NCBI RefSeq assembly: GCF_000208745.1
Contig: NC_030851.1
Span: 1,170,315 to 1,234,314, forward strand
DNA from: Theobroma cacao
Taxonomy: Eukaryota > Streptophyta > Magnoliopsida > Malvales > Malvaceae
DNA: 64,000 nt
Direction: 5' to 3'
Of this stretch, positions 23,036 to 35,455 are shown in pieces. Position numbers and translations under genes: made by a program. Under the pieces are notes generated by a model that was given only the letters and a program-made list of their open reading frames with translations, had not been told where the DNA came from and did not search any database. Numbering within the stretch: position 1 is the first letter of the stretch; each line of letters begins with the position of its first letter.

Positions 23036-23776
23036 AATTAAAATTATGCAAAAGTATTAACTAATTAATTAATTATCATTAGAGTTTTGTTGAATGATTG
23101 AATTTCAACATAATTTATCTTTTATCTATTTTTGAATAAATTAACTACTCACTCACCTTATTTAATTTTAATCTCTTATTAATGTTCAATTCGATTTTGT
23201 GTACAATTCTTCTTGCTTTCATTAATTACTTTGGAGATAATTTTAATAGAAAAGTCATATGATTTGTCAACAATTCAAGTAGTTATGTTGCCAATCATTT
23301 GCACTATGGTGGGCTTACAGGTTATCTAGTTTAAAATCTCCATCTGTCCTTCTTTTTCTTTTCTTTTCCTTTTTTTTTTATAATTGATTATTAAAACTTT
23401 TATCTGCTTAAATGGTTCATTTGGTCAATTAATAGATCTAATAATAAGAGTATTTTCTTGGCTGCTTATTTTGGACCGAATGAGTAACTTGTCAAAACTA
23501 TGTTGAATGTTCATCTTTGCAGAAGTTAGGGATTAATTCTTTTATGCTCTCATTTCCTGTCACATTTGGAAAGAAAAAAACTTAAAATCAAACATATATT
23601 AATCAATTATAAAAATAAAAACACATGATAATTTATGAGCGTTTAAATACGAAATGAGGCAAGAAATGAGAACAAATAATTTGGATTCTTTGCATGAAAA
23701 AAAACTTAGAGTGAAAGAGATAAATCAAGAAGTTAAGCTGACAACAAATTCAGACATAACTTATCAATGAAGAAAT

Positions 23777-24187
23777 ATGTTTCAAAGGAAAATAATTAAT
23801 GAAATGAATAAGGCACATAACAGGCCTAAGGGACTAGGCAAAGCTAGCAGTCTCTTTCATTTATTTCACATTCAACTCTATCGGGCGATGAAGTATGTGG
23901 ACCCCAAAACAGAACCTTTGCCCCTCGCGAGTCACTCACATCATCTGTCGATGGAACGCGCGCCGCTGCTGGGGATCCACTCCGCAGGGAAAGTACGTGG
24001 TTATACTCATCATTGGAAGCAAAAGCAGCACAAAAAGAAAAGAAAGAAGATTCTGATGTTCTCCTTAACATCCGGGGCCTATGGCAGGACATGTTTTGTT
24101 GCTGAAACAAATTCATCATATCCTTACTCGAAAACTCTGACATGCGTTTCCGTACGTTGTTTGTCCTTGCTGCAGAGGCCTAGTTAG
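23777..24187 (+). CDS. Small repeated ORF (MFxRE family), unit 3
   Basis: 136 codons beginning MFQRKIINEMNKAHNRPKGL. After about 40 residues the frame differs from that in units 2, 5 and 7 because of indels, giving a Lys/His-rich middle. Nearly the same product is predicted at 31540-31995. Unrecognised; may not be translated. Confidence 0.2.
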   Translation: MFQRKIINEMNKAHNRPKGLGKASSLFHLFHIQLYRAMKYVDPKTEPLPLASHSHHLSMERAPLLGIHSAGKVRGYTHHWKQKQHKKKRKKILMFSLTSGAYGRTCFVAETNSSYPYSKTLTCVSVRCLSLLQRPS

Positions 24188-24989
24188 GTACACACATTAA
24201 TTTAACTATAGAGATCTACGAAAACAAAGAATAAAACCAATCAAAAACTTTAGACCCCTAAAAAGATAAAATAATTGAAAAGTATTGAAGAAACCCAAGG
24301 CGAGCACCACACTGACCCAGCCCACGTTCTCTAATTGGGGTTTCAGTTAGTGTTACATCTTGGGAGCCTAAACCTTTACAAACTGGGTGTGGACTAATTA
24401 ATTGACATCAGCCTGTTACTGTTAGCCCGTATTGCTAAAAGTTGAATCCCCAAAGGTCTATGTGGGCAATATTGCTCTGCGGACAGCGGGGTAAGTTTAA
24501 GCGAAGAAGAGGAGAGCCACCTCAGTGGCAACTAATCCAAGAGAACCACCTGCTGCCCCAACGAAGCTCATAGCTAGAATGATAATTAATGTCCATAAAT
24601 AGAAGTGAAAGCAGGCCTTCAACAATAAAAAAACAGTGCCATATTTTGACTAAGGATTCAAGCCAAATGGAACGAAAGAGAAAATTAAACAAAAAAGGGC
24701 ATAAAATCCAAGTATGTATTACTTTGTCTGCATGACATTTCGAATTTCCTTGCACCATGTTCTATCATCCTTGCATATCTCCCTTCTCATCAAATAATAA
24801 AAAGATGTGAAGTATGATTTGATGATCTAATCTGGACAGATTGAAACTCTTGTGATCAGCTTGTTCTAAACTTTGTCTTCTGAGCTTGGTGCACATCTAC
24901 ATGATTTGCTTATTTAGTCTTGGAATTGTCTGCTGCTACTGCGGAATTTCAATTGCTAAACTTCTGTCAGATGTTGATCTTCTACTGAG

Positions 24990-25320
24990 CTTATCTAATG
25001 CAATAGTACTATCTTTCAATTGAAATTCGACACTGGTAACCATTGGTGTAATGACTTAGTATTATCCACGTCTAATTTCTGAAAAAAAAAAACCATCTTT
25101 AATGTACTTATATTGTGATAAAAACATGCTTGTAATATTGATCTAAACTCAACACCCAAAAAAAAAGATCAATGTACCAAAATATTTTAAGTGAGAATCT
25201 GTTTACAAGCTGATGCAAAAAGTCACCTATATAGACCAAGAAAAGTAAATTAAGATAGAATTCTTGACGTATAAATAAGTAAGCATGCATCATAATCTGA
25301 ATTGTGAAAACCATAAACAA
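24990..25320 (-). pseudogene. Ty1/copia reverse-transcriptase fossil
   Basis: Minus-strand frame with HAYLFIRQEFYLNLLFLVYI followed by GDFLHQLVNRFSLKIF; the second Asp region of the YVDD box is altered. Same position relative to the unit as the fossils near 18.5 and 62.5 kb. Confidence 0.6.
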
Positions 25321-25496
25321 TAAAAGAAGTGCTTAATTCCTAAGATCAAGCTCGAAGTGGATTTCATAGATATGAGCTTGTCTTTATCAATGAATAGCGA
25401 GTTGATTATGTGAACTTTTTTGGCATGAAATGTTTATTCACAAAATTTATACGGTTATTTCTATCTATTTTAAATTTCATAAGTGAGTCTACAAAA

Positions 25497-25690
25497 ATAG
25501 AGTGTTCTGTTGATGTGTCTTCTTCACTGTTGTTGCTTGTTGTTCTTTGTCTTTGGTGTTTATTATTTTGCTTCTGGTTTTTTGGTCCTTCTGTTGATTT
25601 CGTTTTCTTGCTTGGTTTGGTTGGTTGTCTGTTTTACTAAGCAAGTTCTGATTGTATCCACAAGATTTCCTTTCTCCCGTTGATTGAATA
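25497..25690. mobile_element. Unidentified TG-rich insert in spacer 3
   Basis: About 190 bp of TG/TTG-rich sequence interrupts a block that is continuous at 18.83-18.88 and 62.82-62.88 kb. No clear target duplication or poly-A is seen, so the mechanism is unknown. A short replacement during repair is equally possible. Confidence 0.35.
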
Positions 25691-26317
25691 CAAAATCTAA
25701 ATTCTCCATTTCTTTCAAATTGCAATAGAATTCATTGAACATGTATCGATAAGTCTATGACTTTTGTCCATCATCGCATATTCAAAAAATCTTAGTTTTT
25801 GAGTCCAATTCAATAATAAACCTTTAAATCCAGATATCAACTCGAAATATTTCAATAGTCTTCTAATTAAGCTCGATTTCATTGGATTAAAATCAACCAA
25901 AAACTAATTCGGTTCCTCTGATGGTATTTATCAAATGAAAAAAGGAATACTGTGCAAGTAATTCTTAGCAATATTATTATTATGTACTTAATTCTGCTTA
26001 CATCAAACTATTACGAGAATAAGATATCTGATTAGTACTACATAACTATTGACAAATTTGATAAAACTTCTTACTTTTTGTTATCAAAAGGAAAATAATG
26101 CTTGCCCTGACTAAATTAGCTAGGATCTTGGGTTTTCTATTTTTAAATAGGATCTTAATTCTCTGGGTGTATGTATAACTACTTTATTTGCTTGAATAGT
26201 TCCAACCTTATCAATGGAAGCAATTGTAGAATATCCATAAAAGGCAAACTTTAAAGATATTTACATATAAAAAGGAAGCTTATAATTTTGATAGGAAGCC
26301 AATATGAATTTAGTTGA

Positions 26318-27263
26318 ATGGGAACCACAGCCAGCCCTTGGGTGACGCCACCCAAGTAAGGGCTTTAGGCCCCCAATTTAAAGAGGTGCCAAATTTAAGG
26401 AGGATTTATAATTTTATAATAATTATAATATAATTAATTATATTAAAATAATATATAAAAGTAAAAAATAATTAATAAAATTTTTTGTTCTCTCATTTTT
26501 TTAATTATGTGCTTAATAAATCTCAATTTTCTATCACTTTCTTATTTCTAGAATGTTATTAATTCTCAACTATATTCTCTTATTTTCAATCAACTAACGG
26601 TCATATGTACTTAATTATCTCCAAAAGCTATTTTTTTCTCACTTATTTTTGTTATTTTCAATCAACTCATTTAATGATTTCCAATAGCTATTTTTTTCCT
26701 ATTTATAAAATCAATTATTTTTTTTGTTTTCTATATAGCAGTAAAAAGTTGAAGTCATTATACGATAATATTTTGAAAGAATATTGCCTTAATCTTGAAT
26801 ATTCCTTAAAATATAATAACTATTCTGATATTAATGGTTTAGATTTATTTTCAGAGTTAAAAATTTTAAAAGAAATTATATAGGAAGAAAACAGTCCAAT
26901 TGGCATACTTAATCATACAAGAAGACTCGATTCTTTTTCAAATGCATATATTGCTTCTAGAATAATGTTAACAATTCCAATAAGTGTTACTTCAGGAGAA
27001 AGAAGTTTTTCAAAATTAAAATTAATAAACTTTTATTTAATATCAATAATGTCTCAAGAAAAATTAAATAGATTGACTATATTATCAATTGAAAAAGAAA
27101 TATTAAAAAAACTTAATGATAAAAGTTTAATTAAAAATTTTGCATCTCAAAAAGTTAAAAAATTAAAATTTTAATAATATTTTTTTAATTTCAAAAAAAA
27201 AAAACCTCATTTGAATATTTCGTTTTAAATCTTTGAATTTATTAGACCGTCTCTGATGGAAAC
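26318..27263 (+). mobile_element. Non-autonomous hAT-family insertion with target duplication
   Basis: The element spans 26326-27255 (930 bp). Its ends, CACAGCCAGCCC and (reverse complement of the right end) CAGAGACGGTCT, form an imperfect terminal inverted repeat of the hAT type. It is flanked by ATGGGAAC (26318-26325) and ATGGAAAC (27256-27263), an 8-bp target duplication with one mismatch. The empty site survives in the sister spacer near 19.49-19.51 kb. Inside, 26740-27174 keeps the C-terminal dimerisation region of a hAT transposase. Most of the transposase is gone. Confidence 0.8.
26740..27174 (+). pseudogene. hAT transposase C-terminal (dimerisation) fragment
   Basis: Plus-strand frame with one in-frame stop at 26881-26883, open again to 27174. 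Key segments are LTIPISVTSGERSFSKLKLI, MSQEKLNRLTILSIEKEI and FASQKVKKL, the hallmark of the hAT C-terminal dimerisation domain (ERSFSKLK motif) in the zinc-finger MYM/TTF-type subgroup. The DDE catalytic core and the zinc finger are absent, so this element could not move on its own. Confidence 0.8.
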
Positions 27264-28828
27264 AAGAATATTGTCAACTCCAATTGATTAGCTTGTCCTT
27301 GAGTAAAATTAGTTGACAACTTTATTTGAAAAAATATATTCAAGTCTAAAATTAAAAAGAAACGATGCTTTGTACCAGGTGATTGGACAGTGAAAGAAAC
27401 AACGAATAACCAGAGGGATTGTCTAGATCCATTTACAAATGCCAAAAATGGCATGCGGCTATAGGATTTTGCAAGGAATATTCCGATGACAACAGCAAGA
27501 CCTGACCGGACACCAACAAAAAACTAAAGCAAAGTAAAAGGATTGAAATGTAGACTTTTACGATCAATTGATTGTCTCGTTTTGAGCAATGAGTTCATTT
27601 TGCAGGACATTGATAACACAAGGTTATATAATATACATACAACTTATTAAATCTGGTGGGAAGTAAAGTCCCAATTTCCTCAGGAAGTAGATAACTCAAT
27701 TTTATGTATGTTATGTCCTTTATGGTTCTACTTAGTTACTACTAGCATTTAGAAAGGAAGGGGGCATTAGTGCAAGTAGGCATTAGCAGATTGATAGTAT
27801 CATCATCCATCCTCACCAGTGCAAGCAACTTTCTACTAATCACATGCCATACATTGAGTCGCTTTGAACCATCGAATCAGATGATAAACTACCGCCGATT
27901 ACCACCGGCAAGGTTAAAGTGTAGTTACCTTTATCACTTCTAGGGTCGGCTATACCATAAAGTCACCCAAACCCCACCTTTACCACTTCTCTTGTTCCTA
28001 ATTTCTTCCATAATCATTTAAACTTTTCAAGTGCTTAATGGGCCTTTACACTTGATAGCGCGCTATTCTTTGAACTTTTTGGCATTGAAATGTGAAGCAA
28101 TTAGTTTCTGGATACTTGTGCACATGCAAAGCTCTCCAATCATCCTTTTTGATTGATCAAAGCTCCAAAATATTAAACAAATAGAAATGGTTGACAAAAG
28201 CGGCTCATATGTCTTTCCAATGTTTAACGAGGCGGTGTGGGATGACGTTTGAAAATGAATTTTTACAAATTTAACCCTCAAAACTTGCAAAAAGTAGTCT
28301 TTTTCTCTTTCCAATCGTATGAATTTTGGGGCCAGAAAGGGAATTTCCTGCTCTGTGTTTGTGACTGAAATTGCATCCAGAAGTCCTACTGTACTGAATT
28401 GACAACGATAACTTCGGTCGCAGAAAAGACTTAACAACGAGGTGGGCGGTCGTCGACGTGGAATAAGCACGTGAAATATGCATAAATGCATGGGAATGAG
28501 TTACCCCTAACGATATCACAACTTCATATGATAAGTGAAGGAATTTCTGAAGAAGAGAGGGGCAATTTTTTTTTGGTAGGTTTGCACTTTTGGACCAACA
28601 AAAAACCAATGGACGGTATAGCTAAGAAGATAATGATTTTGTTGACGTGGAAACTTGCCTCATTTCATTCTACCAAATGTCAATTCCGCCGATGGAAAGC
28701 GTTTTACCACTTTAGCCCTCGAAACTCTTCTATCTCTTATGAAATTTAGCATGAATTGAAAAAGAGAGGGCTAAAAGGTAAAAGTGGACAACATAACAAG
28801 TACTTTGGATGCATCTCCTTTCTGTATC

Positions 28829-28837
28829 TATATATAT
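28829..28837 (+). promoter_or_regulatory. TATA box of B3 copy 4
   Basis: TATATATAT ends 88 bp before the ATG; the leader matches copies 2, 5 and 7. Confidence 0.65.
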
Positions 28838-28925
28838 CAGCTGATTTCAAAAGGATTTAGTACCACTATCACTTCTTAAGCTAGTAGTACTAAAATTTTC
28901 AGACGGCCTTCACCCACCTGTCACC

Positions 28926-29843
28926 ATGCGTCAAGCAAAGAAGATCTTCTCAAAGTCACTGACTGACACTGACATCAAAAAAAGGTTGGCGATCCCCGCT
29001 AAAATCCTGCCTTCCTTGCCACCTTTCAATGCAAGCCATGCCGTGACAATTCACCTTTTGTATGGCACAAGGATGTGGCCAATTGTCTGCTCTGTCCGCA
29101 AAACTGGGTACAAAAAACCTGTTTTCTCCGGTGGTTGGAGAAATTTTGTTATTTGCAATGACTTCCATGTTGGCGACGAATTCACCATGTACAAAGTGCA
29201 AGATGAAGAGGGCTCTTTCCACTATAGGGTTGAAGTGGAGAAGCTAGCCACACCATCCGTGACTCTTTCTGCTCGGGCTCTCTCTTTGAATCATGAGGTA
29301 GATGGAACCACTGGCACAAGCTGCACAAAACTCAACAACTTTCAACAGGATCAAGAGCAACTGCCTAAAGCTGATGCACCGGTCATACATGAGGGAGCTA
29401 CCATGGAGCAAGTCGATGCTATAGCTAATGCGCCGGTACCTTTCGTTGATCATGTTATTGCCAAACCACCTGGCATGATATTTGGGACAGCTGTGAGTGA
29501 TGAAGCGACTAGCAAGGCTCACTTCAAGCCTGAACATGAGACAGAAATGAAGTTCTTTGGCATTACCATGGCTATTGGCTTGGGTGAAACACCGCTCATC
29601 AAGGCTCCATTTGATCTCAATGGTTCCGAGAGTACGGGAAGGCTTAATTTGGACTTGGTTCTGGGACAACCAAATCTAACCAAAGAAGAGAGAGACATTG
29701 AGGCTCCCTTTGATCTCAATGGGGGTGCTTCACTGGCCGTTTTTGGCACTAGTCCAGCTACTGAAGAAGCATATTCGACAGTACGGGAAGGCTTAACTTG
29801 GACTTGGTTCTGGGACAACCAAGTCCATATAACGGAGCAGTGA
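28926..29843 (+). CDS. B3-domain protein, array copy 4, tail frameshifted
   Basis: 305 codons, single exon, starting MRQAKKIFSK. The B3 domain (about 6-106) is complete: FSKSLTDTDIKKRLAIP, VTIHLLYGT, WPIVCSV, FSGGWRNFV, VGDEFTMYKV. The first EAR-type module LNLDLVLGQPN is kept at 240-250. A single C is missing near 29776 compared with the other copies (TATTCGAC for TATTCCGAC). This shifts the frame after residue 283 and replaces the second module and terminal LDLTL with 22 unrelated residues, ending at 29843. The old frame would have ended at 29914. One LxLxL remains, so repression may be weakened rather than lost. Second codon is Arg where the others have Pro. Confidence 0.85.
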   Translation: MRQAKKIFSKSLTDTDIKKRLAIPAKILPSLPPFNASHAVTIHLLYGTRMWPIVCSVRKTGYKKPVFSGGWRNFVICNDFHVGDEFTMYKVQDEEGSFHYRVEVEKLATPSVTLSARALSLNHEVDGTTGTSCTKLNNFQQDQEQLPKADAPVIHEGATMEQVDAIANAPVPFVDHVIAKPPGMIFGTAVSDEATSKAHFKPEHETEMKFFGITMAIGLGETPLIKAPFDLNGSESTGRLNLDLVLGQPNLTKEERDIEAPFDLNGGASLAVFGTSPATEEAYSTVREGLTWTWFWDNQVHITEQ

Positions 29844-30269
29844 ATTTAGATTTAACTTTGGCGCAGCCCCTTGCCGATACTCGAAGCACCGTATTTGCTC
29901 ACTTGAAACCATAGTAGGAAGTTACAAGACCGAAAGAGAGCTAGAACAGCAGTGCGGGAGCTTTTCGAAGCCTGTCATGGTCGAGGATCATAGTCTAAAG
30001 TGAAATCTGCTGAATAAGCCCTTGTGTTGATCACTCCAATTTTGTTTCTCTTTTCTATATTATTTCCGGCCACTTTTTAACTAGAGTTTCTTATCCTTCT
30101 AGCTTGACAGTATTTGGGAGTTTTGGATTGTGGAGAATATTGTACGCGTAGTATGTGCTTTTTAATGTTTTGGGTTCTGTTCTTGGTTTTATTAACTAAA
30201 GTAGCCGCTTGATTTCAATTTTTGATTTGATTAATCCTTAGGGTCACTGAAAAGCCCCATATAATAAGA

Positions 30270-30803
30270 CTTGTTTTTTTAGTCTTTCTTTCGCCAGAGT
30301 TGTTGTCCCTCGTTGACCTGCTTTTCTTCCTTCTCCCTTGATCCTCAAAGGGATTCCGGTGGGTTAATCAGATCCGACTCTAATGCCAATTCGTCGGTCG
30401 GCAAAATTCAACCCTTTCCAACAAGATATGGAGCTAACCATCTGCTTGTCTCATCCTAATCAGTGAGTTTTTATTTTTTTGTTTATTGGTAAACTAATTA
30501 GGATTTGGTATTATTTCTTGGTTGCAGCCAGATCTAAGATCTTGTTGTTATCATGGAGAAAAACCTAGCTACCCAAGTTCCTAGTTGCTCGCTATAGATG
30601 ATTAAAACTCTACATTCTGTTTTTTTTTCATATCCTTGCTCCAAAGCATGAAACACCCACCTATTCTCTATCAGAGGAAGATGACAAGAAGAACCGATTG
30701 CTGCACTTGATACTTGTTCTGCTTGCTTAGCAGCAGTCGTATCGAGTGCAGCTTGTGCTCGTCTATTGATATTCTCATCCTCCCTTACGTTTATCTTGCC
30801 AAA
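30270..30803 (-). pseudogene. Antisense relic reading frame, unit 4 (best preserved)
   Basis: The upstream block (30534-30803, minus) is open for 89 codons: REDENINRRAQAALDTTAAK, then QAEQVSSAAIGSSC, LPLIENRWVFHALEQGYEKK and RVLIIYSEQLGTWVARFF. It has no ATG at its head, so it would be an internal exon or a relic. The second block near 30.35 kb (LALESDLINPPESL) carries a stop after ESL. The first block is the clearest copy of this unrecognised sequence. Confidence 0.45.
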
Positions 30804-31539
30804 TTAAAATTATGCAAAAGTATCAACTAATTAATTAATTATCATTAGAGTTTTGTTAAATGATTGAATTTCAACATAATTTATCTTTTATCTATTTTTG
30901 AATAAATTAACTACTCACTCACCTTATTTAATTTTAATCTCTTATTAATGTTCAATTCGATTTTGTGTACAATTCTTCTTGCCTCCATTAATTACTTTGG
31001 AGATAATTTTAATAGAAAAGTCATATGATTTGTCAACAATTCAAGTAGTTATGTTGCCAATCATTTGCACTATGGTGGGCTTATAGATTTCTAGTTTAAA
31101 ATCTCCATCTGTTCTTCTTTTTCTTTCTTTTCCTTTTTTTTTTTGTAATTGATTATAAATCTTTTATCTTCTTAAATGGTTAATTTGGTTAATTAATAGA
31201 TCTAACAATAAGAGTATTTTCTTGGCTGCTTATTTTGGACCGATTGAGTAACTTGTCAAAACTATGTTGAATGTTCATCTTTGCAGAAGTTAGGGATTAA
31301 TTCTTTTATGCTCTCATTTCCTGTCACATTTGGAAAGAAAAAAAATTAAAATCAAACATCTATTAATCAATTATAAAAATATAAACACATGATAATTTAT
31401 GAGAGTTAAAATACGAAATGAGGCAAGAAATGAGAACAAATAATTTGGATTCTTTGCATGAAAAAAACTTAAAGTGGAAGAGAAAAATCAAGAAGTTAAG
31501 CTGACAACAAATTCAGACATAACTTATCCATGAAGAAAT

Positions 31540-31995
31540 ATGTTTCAAAGAGAAATAATTAATGAAACGAATAAGGCAAGTAACAGGCCTAAGGGACTAG
31601 CCAAAGCTAGCAATCTCTTTCATTTATTTCACATTCAACTCGATCGGGCGATGGCGTATGTGGACCCCAAAACAGAACCTTTGCCCCTTGCGAGTCACTC
31701 ACACCATCTGTCGATGGAACGCGCGCTGCTGCTGGGGATCCACTCCGCAGGTAAAGTACGTAGTTATACTCATCATTGGAAGCAAAAGAAGCACAAAAAG
31801 AAAAGAAAGAAGATTCTGATGTTCTCCTTAACATCCGTGGCTTGTGGCAGGACATGTTTTATTGGTGAAACACATTCATCATATCCTTATTGGAAACTCG
31901 ACATTCGCTTCCATACGTTGTTTGTCTTTGCTGTAAAGGCCTGGTTAGGTACATACAATAGTTTAACTTTGGAGATCTACGAAAACAAAGAATAA
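31540..31995 (+). CDS. Small repeated ORF (MFxRE family), unit 4
   Basis: 151 codons starting MFQREIINETNKASNRPKGL; nearly collinear with 23777-24187 but with a longer end. Lys/His-rich middle, no domain recognised. The minus strand is open over part of it too. Confidence 0.2.
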   Translation: MFQREIINETNKASNRPKGLAKASNLFHLFHIQLDRAMAYVDPKTEPLPLASHSHHLSMERALLLGIHSAGKVRSYTHHWKQKKHKKKRKKILMFSLTSVACGRTCFIGETHSSYPYWKLDIRFHTLFVFAVKAWLGTYNSLTLEIYENKE

Positions 31996-33008
31996 AACCA
32001 ATCAAAAACTTTAGACCCCTAAAAATCTTATGTATAATTACTAATAAAACAGCAGAATTCACAAGATAAAATAATTGAAAAGTACTGAAGAAACCCAAGG
32101 AGAGCACCACACTGACCCAGCCCACTTTCTCCAATTGGGGTATCAGTTAGTGATACTACTTGGGAGCCTAAACCTTTACAAGCCGGGTATGGACTAATTA
32201 ATTAACATCAGCCTGTTACTGTTAGCCCGTATCGCTAAAGTTGAATGCCCGAAGGTCTATGCGGGCAATGTTGCTCTGCGGACTGCGGGATATGTTTAAA
32301 CAAAGAAGTAGAAGAAGAAAAAAGGCATCCATCCACCAGAATGCTATAAACTGACAAAACAACTATAAATAATTTACTACTCTACTACTTTACTTTTCGG
32401 AAGCTTACTGGCAAATGCTCAAGATCTTGTTCTTAGCCGCTGTTTTTCTGTTTCTGCTTGCAATTCTTTTCTGAGAAGGGAAGTCCAATATATATTCAGA
32501 CCAAAATGATGTTCAACTCTTCATCCTACATTCCTGTAATTGAATTCCCAAATATTATTTTAACACTAGGATCCAATTATATAAGCTTGAATGTAAATTA
32601 TAGAAGTTGAACAGCGGCAATGGCTGGAAATTTCTCTTGCAATTTCTGCGTAACTGCCACTCTTAACTGTCATGAACCCCTGCTGCTGGACGAACTTTCA
32701 CTATTGGCTCCTCAGTCGCAACTAATTCAAGAGAACAACCTGCTGCCCCAACGAAGCTCATAGCTAGGGTGATAACTTAATGTCCATAAATAGAAGTGAA
32801 AGCAGGCCTTCAGCAATAAAAAACAATGCCATATTTTGACTAAGGATTCGAGCCAAATGGAAGGAAAGAGAAAATTAAACAAAAAACGACATAAAATCCA
32901 ATTATGTATTACTTTGTCTGCATGACATTTCTAATTTTCTTGCCCCATGTTCTATCATCCTTGCATTGAGTAACTCCCTTCTGATCAAACAATAAAAAGA
33001 TGTGAAGT

Positions 33009-33297
33009 ATGATTTGATGTTCTCTCGGGGTTTGTGCACAAAAAATGATGCGACTGGTTTGTGCTTACTGGTTTTACGTCTTCCCTTTTATTCCTCTGGT
33101 TTTTTGAACTGTACATTCCAGAACTCCTGGTGGATTGTGTTCTCGCGGTGCTTGATTGTGTATATAAGCTTGTACTTGGTAGCCCCGTACGGGCAATGGC
33201 TTTTTTTGTGCAGCCATCATGCTTGTTTTTGGACCTTTTTGACCCTAATATAATTTAACTGATGATTTTCAAAAAAAAAAAAAACAATGATTTGATG
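33009..33297 (+). mobile_element. 5'-truncated LINE tail with target duplication
   Basis: The insert (33020-33286, 267 bp) ends in a 14-A run and is flanked by two copies of ATGATTTGATG (33009-33019 and 33287-33297). The other spacers have the uninterrupted site (for example near 24.81 and 62.16 kb). Poly-A plus an 11-bp target duplication is diagnostic of target-primed reverse transcription. The T/G-rich body carries no protein domain and should be LINE 3' UTR. Confidence 0.8.
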
Positions 33298-34939
33298 ATC
33301 TGATCTGGACAGAGTGAAAATCTTGGGATCAGCTTCTTCCAAACTTTGTCTTCTGAGCTTGCTGCATGCCTAGATGATTTGCTGATTTAGTCTTGCAATT
33401 GTCGGATCATATCAAGCTGGAAGTGGATGTCATAGATAATTAACCTTGTGTCTGTGTCACTTGCACACATGACGAAGCTTGTCTTCATCAGTGAAGACTG
33501 CGTTAAACAAATTGAACTTTTTGGCGTGAAATGTTGTATAAATGTGAAGCAATTTAGATGCCGGATGCTTCCGTGTTGAAAGCTCTAATATTCTTTCAAA
33601 TGGATCAAACCTCAAAATATTAAACAAATAGAAATCGTTGACAACAGCGGCTTATATATAATATTTTTCAACGTCTGACCGGGTTGGCGGTTGCAAGAAG
33701 GATTTAAACAAGGCGGCGTGACGACATTTGAAATTGATTTAATTGCAAATTTATATCTACATTACCTTAGGCCGAACCAATTAAGTACTAAGAAAATGCT
33801 GCCGAATAAGTTTTAGGTGTTTGTGTTAATTTAGAAACATTCATGTCGTATCCTGATTAAGTCTTTTTTTTTCTTTTAATTAATCAGATAAATTTTATTA
33901 AATATTAGGAAGTGACATATAATTGTGACTACTAATCAGATTTGAGTTTAATATTAATAAACCCCTTCTTTTATTATGCAAAAATTATATGAATTTTGTT
34001 CATTTTAAAATTGACAAGTGAATCTACAAAAACATTTCTTTCCGATAGATATGCACAAAATGTAAATTCTCAATTTTTTTTAAATTAACAGCAGTTGATT
34101 TCGTTGAACATGTGTCAATAAATCCGTGACCTTTGTTCCTCATCATATATCCAAGGAATCATAGCTAATGAGTCTAATTCAATAATCAACTTTTAAATAC
34201 AAATATCAATTCGAAACATCTCAACAATCTTTAAATTAAGCTTGGTTAAATCTTTTATCATTGGATGAAAATCAACTAAAAACTAATTCGGTTCTTGTGA
34301 TGGTATTTATCATATGAGAAAAAGGAATAGTGCAAATATTCTCAGCAATACTATTACTTTGCATTTAATTGTGTGTTCCAAAGGATTATCATTATCATTA
34401 CCATATCATTTTTTTTTATCTGAGCTCACACAAAACTGCTTACATTAAACTATGGGGAGAATAAGCTATCTGATTAGTACTCCTTAACTGCTCACAAATC
34501 TGATGAAACTTCTTGCTTTTTGTTCCACAAAGGAAAATAATGCTTGTCCTAGTTAAAACATTATGAAAAGGAAGTAGATTATATTTTTGATTTGTTAGCT
34601 CAAAAACTTTATATGATGTGTAACCATAAAAATTTTCTATTAGTTGGGCAGCCAAATTGAAAGATACTTGAATTAGAAATCCACCAATGTTTGTTGCATC
34701 AGATTTGAGTCATAACTTGAATCACATCTTATTAAAAACAATAAAAATAATTTCAATGACGTAAAAAGTAATATAATTCCAATGATCTAAACACAGAGTT
34801 AAACACAATTTTGAGCAAAAAAAAAAAAACTCTCACAATCAATCCAACATTACCCAATTAAGCAAACAGTTGTAATTAGAGTAACTTTACCTCATGATAG
34901 CACGGTAAAAAGGCATCAGTGCAAGTAGGTGTTAGTAGC

Positions 34940-35455
34940 AGGTGCCGATCCAAAAATTTATTTTAATGATGTCATAATTAAAATAATAATAATTAAAAAA
35001 TATAAATATGCTAAAATTCATAAACTATAAGTTTTAATATTAAATTAAAAAATGTAAATTCAGTACATTCATTTAATACTTAAAAATAAAAATATCTAAG
35101 ATAACTATAATTGTCCGCTTAGCAAAAAAAAAAAAACTATAATTGTCCACAATTATTTTTCATATTTTGAAAACAGTGCATGATATCATTAGTAAAAACA
35201 TTATTAAATACATCTTTTTCTATATATGTCATCAAACAATCATTCATCTAAAATTACTACTAAAATATTAAAATTAAATAAAATATTATTTTACATAGCA
35301 AATTATCAGGTTCAACAACTAATTAATAATATGTCACTTTTCTATTCATTATCAAAACTAAATATAGGCATTCATAAACCACATAAAGTTAAATAGAAAA
35401 ATTAAATAATAAAACAATATATTTACTAAATAAATTAAAAAAAAGAAAGAATCAT
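34940..35455. repeat. AT-rich stretch private to spacer 4
   Basis: About 515 bp of very AT-rich DNA lie where spacer 1 has only about 100 bp of other sequence (12.63-12.73 kb). The left end begins GTGCCGATCCAAAAATTTAT, which looks like the end of a degenerate DNA transposon, but no matching right end or target duplication was seen. Confidence 0.4.

Larger units (their letters stand above)
22146..28828. other. Spacer between B3 copies 3 and 4
   Basis: In order: antisense relic frame (22500-23035), AT-rich DNA (23.04-23.75 kb), small ORF region (23777-24187), conserved block (24.34-24.50 kb), a shortened antisense hydrophobic frame (24.51-24.61 kb), copia RT fossil (24990-25320), a TG-rich insert (25497-25690), shared AT-rich DNA (25.69-26.32 kb), a hAT insertion (26326-27255), then the both-strand-open and promoter-proximal blocks. 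The first 2.1 kb closely match the spacer after copy 4. Confidence 0.6.

Noticed and set aside
33061..33258. ORF inside the LINE tail
   Set aside because: It lies in what is best explained as LINE 3' UTR bounded by the target duplication.
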